Positions 60,882 through 64,000 of a DNA stretch of 64,000 nucleotides are shown here, piece after piece (position 1 is the first letter of the stretch; each line of letters begins with the position of its first letter). The notes below the pieces were generated by a model, which was given only the letters and a program-made list of their open reading frames with translations, did no database searches and was not told where the DNA came from. The stretch comes from an uncultured Bacteroidia bacterium (GTDB lineage Bacteria > Bacteroidota > Bacteroidia > Bacteroidales > F082). A program made the position numbers and the translations under genes. Location of the stretch: contig CADADR010000006.1 of NCBI GenBank assembly GCA_902786745.1, forward strand, positions 1-64,000, in the 5' to 3' direction.

Positions 60882-61325
60882 ATGGATTTAAGTAAGATTG
60901 TTTCAATATCCGGTAAACCTGGACTGTATGTGATCAAGTCTCAAGCCATTGGTAGGCTTATTGTTGAATCGGTTATCGACGGCAAGTGCTCGCCTGCCTT
61001 TGCCCGCGACCGCATGAGCTCGTTGGAAGAGATCTCCATCTTCAGCACCGACGAGGACCGTCCGCTGAAGGATGTCTTTAAGATGATACACGAGAAGATG
61101 GGCGACAAGGTGGACTTCGACTTTAAGAAAGCCGCCCCCGAGCAGCTGCGTGAGAAGTTTGCCTTCGTCATGCCTGACTATGACGAAGAGGCTGTGTATC
61201 CTTCCGACATGAAGAAGGTCTTCGCTTGGTATCAGATGCTGATGGACAAGAACCTGCTTGACTTCACTGAAGAAGAGGAGAAGAAGGAAGAAACACCGGA
61301 ACAACCCGCCGAGAAAGCGGAATGA
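60882..61325 (+). CDS. DUF5606 family protein
   Basis: 147 residues from the ATG at 60882; a TTG two codons earlier is not needed. MDLSKIVSISGKPGLYVIKSQAIGRLIVESVIDGKCSPAF is the typical start of this Bacteroidetes family, followed by a conserved helical part and an acidic Glu-rich tail (EEEEKKEETPEQPAEKAE). Cytoplasmic. Function unknown. Own promoter and terminator. Confidence 0.85.
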   Translation: MDLSKIVSISGKPGLYVIKSQAIGRLIVESVIDGKCSPAFARDRMSSLEEISIFSTDEDRPLKDVFKMIHEKMGDKVDFDFKKAAPEQLREKFAFVMPDYDEEAVYPSDMKKVFAWYQMLMDKNLLDFTEEEEKKEETPEQPAEKAE

Positions 61326-61340
61326 TTTCCCTAAATGATT

Positions 61341-61369
61341 AAAAAGAAGCTGCTTCGGCAGCTTTTTTT
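61341..61369 (+). terminator. terminator of the DUF5606 gene
   Basis: GAAGCTGC-TTCG-GCAGCTTTTTTT, a stable tetraloop hairpin with T tract. Confidence 0.9.
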
Positions 61370-61370
61370 G

Positions 61371-61378
61371 TATATTTG
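61371..61378 (+). promoter_or_regulatory. -7 box of the pyrK-pyrD operon
   Basis: TATATTTG follows directly on the T tract of the preceding terminator. The -33 region lies inside the terminator stem and has no consensus. Confidence 0.45.
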
Positions 61379-61395
61379 TACCCGAATCCGAGGAG

Positions 61396-61420
61396 TCATT
61401 GCGGGTAACCCGCAATCTCC
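61396..61420. repeat. REP-like hairpin in the pyrK leader
   Basis: GTCATTGCGGGTAACCCGCAATCTCCT: the core ATTGCGGGT-A-ACCCGCAAT is a perfect palindrome. It ends 18 bases before the pyrK start, so it would lie in the mRNA leader. Same family as the hairpins near 613 and 63738. Confidence 0.65.
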
Positions 61421-61437
61421 TGAGCAAATGGAATTAT

Positions 61438-62199
61438 ATGAAACAGATTGCAGATTTCAAGTTAATAGCAAAGCAAGACTACGGCCGTTCGGTGTTGCTT
61501 AGGCTACGCTCCAAGCGGCCTTTGCCCGATATCATGCCTGGACAGTTTGTTCAGGTGCGTGTCGATGGCTCGCCAAGCACTTACCTTCGTCGCCCCATTT
61601 CGATTCATGACGTGGAGTTTGAACAGAATGAAATAACGCTGCTGGTGCAGCAGGTGGGCGAGGGGACACGACATCTGGCCGCAGCCGAAGAGGGCGATAC
61701 GATAAATATGGTGTTGCCGTTGGGCAATGGCTTCAGTCTTCCTGAAAAAGGCGAGAGGTGCCTGCTTGTCGGCGGTGGCATCGGCATCGCGCCATTGTAT
61801 TACTTCGCAAAGGTACTGAATGCGAAAGGCGTTCGTCCGACTTTGTTACTAGGAGGAAAGACGGATACGGATCTGCTTCGTCTGGCTGACTATCAAAAAC
61901 TTGGTGAGACCTTTGTTACCACCGAAGACGGCTCACGTGGCGAGAAAGGCTTCGTGACGATGCATTCGGTCTGGCAAAAGCAAAGTTTCGACAAAATCTA
62001 CGTCTGTGGCCCGAAACCTATGATGAAGGCCGTGGCGAAGCTGGCTGCCGAAAAGAACGTCTGGTGCGAGGTCTCGCTCGAAAACTTGATGGCTTGTGGC
62101 CTGGGTGCCTGCCTCTGCTGTGTGGAGGACACCGTCGACGGCCATGTGTGCGTCTGCAAGGAAGGTCCGGTATTTAATACAAGGAGGTTGAAATGGTGA
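61438..62199 (+). CDS. pyrK: dihydroorotate dehydrogenase electron-transfer subunit
   Basis: 253 residues from MKQIADF at 61438. Upstream in-frame codons lie in the REP hairpin. FAD-binding YLRRPISI (49-56), NAD-binding [14 protein letters not shown], and a C-terminal 2Fe-2S site with Cys220, Cys225, Cys228 and Cys240 (CGLGACLCC...CKEGPVF). It passes electrons from the PyrD flavin to NAD+ in pyrimidine synthesis. Usual length. Overlaps pyrD by seven bases. Confidence 0.95.
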   Translation: MKQIADFKLIAKQDYGRSVLLRLRSKRPLPDIMPGQFVQVRVDGSPSTYLRRPISIHDVEFEQNEITLLVQQVGEGTRHLAAAEEGDTINMVLPLGNGFSLPEKGERCLLVGGGIGIAPLYYFAKVLNAKGVRPTLLLGGKTDTDLLRLADYQKLGETFVTTEDGSRGEKGFVTMHSVWQKQSFDKIYVCGPKPMMKAVAKLAAEKNVWCEVSLENLMACGLGACLCCVEDTVDGHVCVCKEGPVFNTRRLKW

Positions 62200-63104
62200 A
62201 CATGACGATTGACTTGGGTCGCGGCTTGGTGCTGCGCAACCCTGTGATGACGGCTTCGGGTACCTTCGGCTATGGCGAGGAGTACACCGATTTCGTGGAT
62301 TTGGCCCAGCTGGGTGGCATTATTGTAAAAGGCACAACGCTCAATCCGCGTGAGGGCAATCCCTATCCGCGTATGGCCGAGACGCCTTCGGGGATGCTGA
62401 ACTGTGTCGGTCTGCAAAACAAAGGCGTGCAGTATTTCATAGACACCATTTATCCTCGTATCAAGGACTTCGATACCAATGTGTTGCTTAATCTTTCTGG
62501 TTCTTGTTTGGATGACTATGTAAAGGGTGCCGAGATGGTGGATGCCTTGGAGAAGATTCCCGCCATTGAGTTGAATGTGTCTTGCCCCAATGTGAAGCAA
62601 GGCGGCATGGCCTTCGGCGTGACCACCACGGGCATCTCGCAAGTGGTTTCAGAAGTGCGCAAGGTGTACCATAAGCACTTGATGGTGAAGTTGTCGCCCA
62701 ATGTGACCAACATCGCTGAAATCGCCTTGGCTGCCGAGGCTGCTGGTGCTGATTCAGTGTCGTTGATTAACACGCTGATGGGCATGGCTATCGACGCGGA
62801 GAAACGCAAGCCGAAACTGTCAGTCATTACGGGTGGTCTGTCGGGTGCCTGCGTGAAGCCTGTGGCCTTGCGTATGGTTTGGCAGGTGGCCAAGGCGGTA
62901 AAGATCCCCGTAGTGGGTTTGGGCGGCATCTCCAATGCCACCGATGCTGTGGAGTTCATGCTCGCCGGTGCTTCAGCCATCGAAATCGGTACGGCCAATT
63001 TCATCGATCCGGCGGTCTCAGCGAAGGTGGCATGGGGTATTAATGAGTATTGCGAAAGGCATGGCTTTGCCAATGCAGCTGAATTAACAGGCGCATTGCT
63101 GTAG
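62193..63104 (+). CDS. pyrD: dihydroorotate dehydrogenase B catalytic subunit
   Basis: 303 residues, FMN TIM barrel of class 1B. The catalytic base is Cys131 in [11 protein letters not shown] and substrate motifs: [26 protein letters not shown] and [14 protein letters not shown]. Oxidises dihydroorotate to orotate together with PyrK. The first of two close ATGs is used; the second is three codons later. Confidence 0.96.
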   Translation: MVNMTIDLGRGLVLRNPVMTASGTFGYGEEYTDFVDLAQLGGIIVKGTTLNPREGNPYPRMAETPSGMLNCVGLQNKGVQYFIDTIYPRIKDFDTNVLLNLSGSCLDDYVKGAEMVDALEKIPAIELNVSCPNVKQGGMAFGVTTTGISQVVSEVRKVYHKHLMVKLSPNVTNIAEIALAAEAAGADSVSLINTLMGMAIDAEKRKPKLSVITGGLSGACVKPVALRMVWQVAKAVKIPVVGLGGISNATDAVEFMLAGASAIEIGTANFIDPAVSAKVAWGINEYCERHGFANAAELTGALL

Positions 63105-63124
63105 AGACACGAAATCTTGCGTTT

Positions 63125-63709
63125 TTACGGATTTAATCCTAATTCACACAACCCATCCTTGTTGCCCACTACAAAGGCTACGGGTGGGTTGTCGCCTTGC
63201 ACAAGGTCGTTCAGGTAGAGCGGCTCGCCGAGGATGAAGAGCGCGCATCGGAAGGTGTTGTCCACCTTCAGCTTGGAGTTTTCGGCCTGCTCCACAACGA
63301 AGCGGTAGTCGCCAAGATAGCGGAAGGTGCATCGACGATTGGGTTTCCATGAAACCGAGACAAGGTCGCCGACCTTCAAGTCGTCGGTCTTGATGTGTTG
63401 CTTGGTCACACGGTCGGAGCCGTTGTCTTGGCCGATATGCTCCAAAAAACCGTCCCAATCCTTAAATCCCAAGAATTTCGACAGGATTTCAAGCGTGCTG
63501 TTGCGGGTGGTGTCGGGACCGTCGACATAGCCCCAGAGACGTTTCAGCGTGGAGGTGCTGATGTTATCGTGGGTGCGCTCCCAGATGGCGCCGCTGAGGA
63601 AGGTAAAGTCGTTCGAGGTCTTCATCTTGCGCCCGACGCTTTCCTCGATTTGCTGCTTGAGCTCGGTGATTTCTGGACTGGTTTTTTGCATAGGTCTGTT
63701 ATTAGTCAT
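63125..63709 (-). CDS. protein of unknown function, possibly DNA-binding
   Basis: 194 residues from MTNNRPMQKTS at 63709; 63691 is an alternative. The reading frame runs on to 63853 but crosses the REP palindrome, so that extension is rejected. The N-terminal half is helical with ELKQQIEESVGRKMKTSNDFTFLSGAIWERTHDNISTSTLKRLWGY and STLEILSKFLGFKDWDGFL, a pattern frequent in Bacteroidetes proteins and suggestive of a DNA-binding or regulatory helical domain. The C-terminal half is a small beta domain (VGDLVSVSWKPNRRCTFRYLGDYRFVVEQ). No name can be assigned. Convergent with pyrD, 20 bases apart. Confidence 0.7.
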   Translation of the reverse strand: MTNNRPMQKTSPEITELKQQIEESVGRKMKTSNDFTFLSGAIWERTHDNISTSTLKRLWGYVDGPDTTRNSTLEILSKFLGFKDWDGFLEHIGQDNGSDRVTKQHIKTDDLKVGDLVSVSWKPNRRCTFRYLGDYRFVVEQAENSKLKVDNTFRCALFILGEPLYLNDLVQGDNPPVAFVVGNKDGLCELGLNP

Positions 63710-63735
63710 AATCGAATGCGGCACTCTTTCTTTTA

Positions 63736-63827
63736 CCGTCATCGCGGACTTGATCCGCGATCTCCTATGCGTATTGGATACGTCCTCCGCATGTAGGAGA
63801 TGGCGGATGCTTCTCCGCCATGACGGC
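63736..63827. repeat. composite palindrome of two inverted REP-like units
   Basis: Unit 1 (63738-63766): GTCATCGCGG-ACTTGAT-CCGCGATCTCCT. Unit 2 (63795-63826) is the same element inverted, with GGCGG/CCGCC stems. Between them is GCGTATTGGATACGTCCTCCGC. The outer ends CCGTCAT/ATGACGG pair, so the whole can form a cruciform. Confidence 0.7.
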
Positions 63828-63910
63828 ATAAACGTTAGTGTATATGTCCGCATTTAGACATACAAAGAAACGAACTTTTTTTTGAAATAGGTTTATTCTT
63901 TTTGGTTCAT

Positions 63911-63944
63911 TTTGACCGCGACAATGCGTTTTCGCTTATTTTTG
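63911..63944 (+). promoter_or_regulatory. promoter of the gene at the window end
   Basis: TTTG (63911-63914), 22-base spacer, TATTTTTG (63937-63944), 17 bases before an ATG. Confidence 0.55.
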
Positions 63945-63961
63945 CCGAAAAATAAGCGGCC

Positions 63962-64000
63962 ATGGACGACAGCAGCACATCGGGAATCATCAACGGTAAT
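63962..64000 (+). CDS. start of a gene cut by the window end
   Basis: An ATG after a promoter-like sequence opens a frame of 13 codons (MDDSSTSGIINGN) running to the end. Too short to identify. Confidence 0.4.
   Translation, partial: MDDSSTSGIINGN

Noticed and set aside
61399..61437. Earlier start for pyrK
   Set aside because: The codons lie within the REP-like hairpin and have no family similarity; MKQIADF matches the usual start.

Overview
The window looks like a chromosomal segment of a member of the Bacteroidetes, most probably an anaerobic gut- or rumen-type Bacteroidales. The evidence is many large secreted proteins with a type IX secretion (T9SS) C-terminal sorting domain, gingipain-type C25 proteases, an Rnf complex, Bacteroidetes-type promoters (TTTG, then about 19-22 bases, then TAnnTTTG), and families largely confined to this phylum such as DUF5606. 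No rRNA, tRNA, CRISPR array or transposase gene is visible.

Layout. 1-1560: one small membrane-tail protein, then about 1.2 kb without genes but packed with palindromic repeats, including two copies of a structured element of about 142 bp. 1562-31879 (all minus strand): a 30-kb island of giant T9SS-exported surface proteins. It holds three C25 proteases, three tandem proteins with an IgGFc-binding-type N-terminal region, two PKD/Ig-domain proteins, and a beta-barrel plus lipoprotein pair. 31967-37623 (minus): the complete Rnf ion-pumping ferredoxin:NAD+ oxidoreductase (rnfB-C-D-G-E-A) preceded by rseC. 37697-40531 (plus): a YihY-type membrane protein and a polysaccharide flippase. 40538-46611 (minus): two paralogous FG-GAP-propeller T9SS proteins. 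46820-53037 (minus): a surface-glycan operon (GT2, small membrane protein, YfhO-type protein, two GT4). 53102-57047: a methyltransferase, ribosomal protein L34, an aminoacyl-histidine dipeptidase, a small lipoprotein and a zinc metallopeptidase. 57166-60793 (plus): a tightly coupled four-gene redox operon (steroid 5-alpha-reductase-like membrane protein, Old-Yellow-Enzyme-like flavin reductase, two short-chain dehydrogenases). 60882-63104: a DUF5606 protein and the pyrimidine genes pyrK-pyrD. 63125-end: one unrecognised protein, a composite palindrome and the start of a truncated gene.

How the parts may fit together. T9SS cargo is commonly attached to surface polysaccharide, so the flippase and glycosyltransferase operon could supply the anchor for the exported proteases and adhesins; this is inference. 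Pairing gingipain-like proteases with IgGFc-binding-type and PKD proteins suggests a surface programme for degrading or holding host or dietary glycoproteins. The two most interesting systems are this surface island and the 57166-60793 operon, whose gene content resembles the 5-alpha-reductase / 5-beta-reductase / hydroxysteroid-dehydrogenase clusters reported in gut Bacteroidales that reshape bile acids and steroids.
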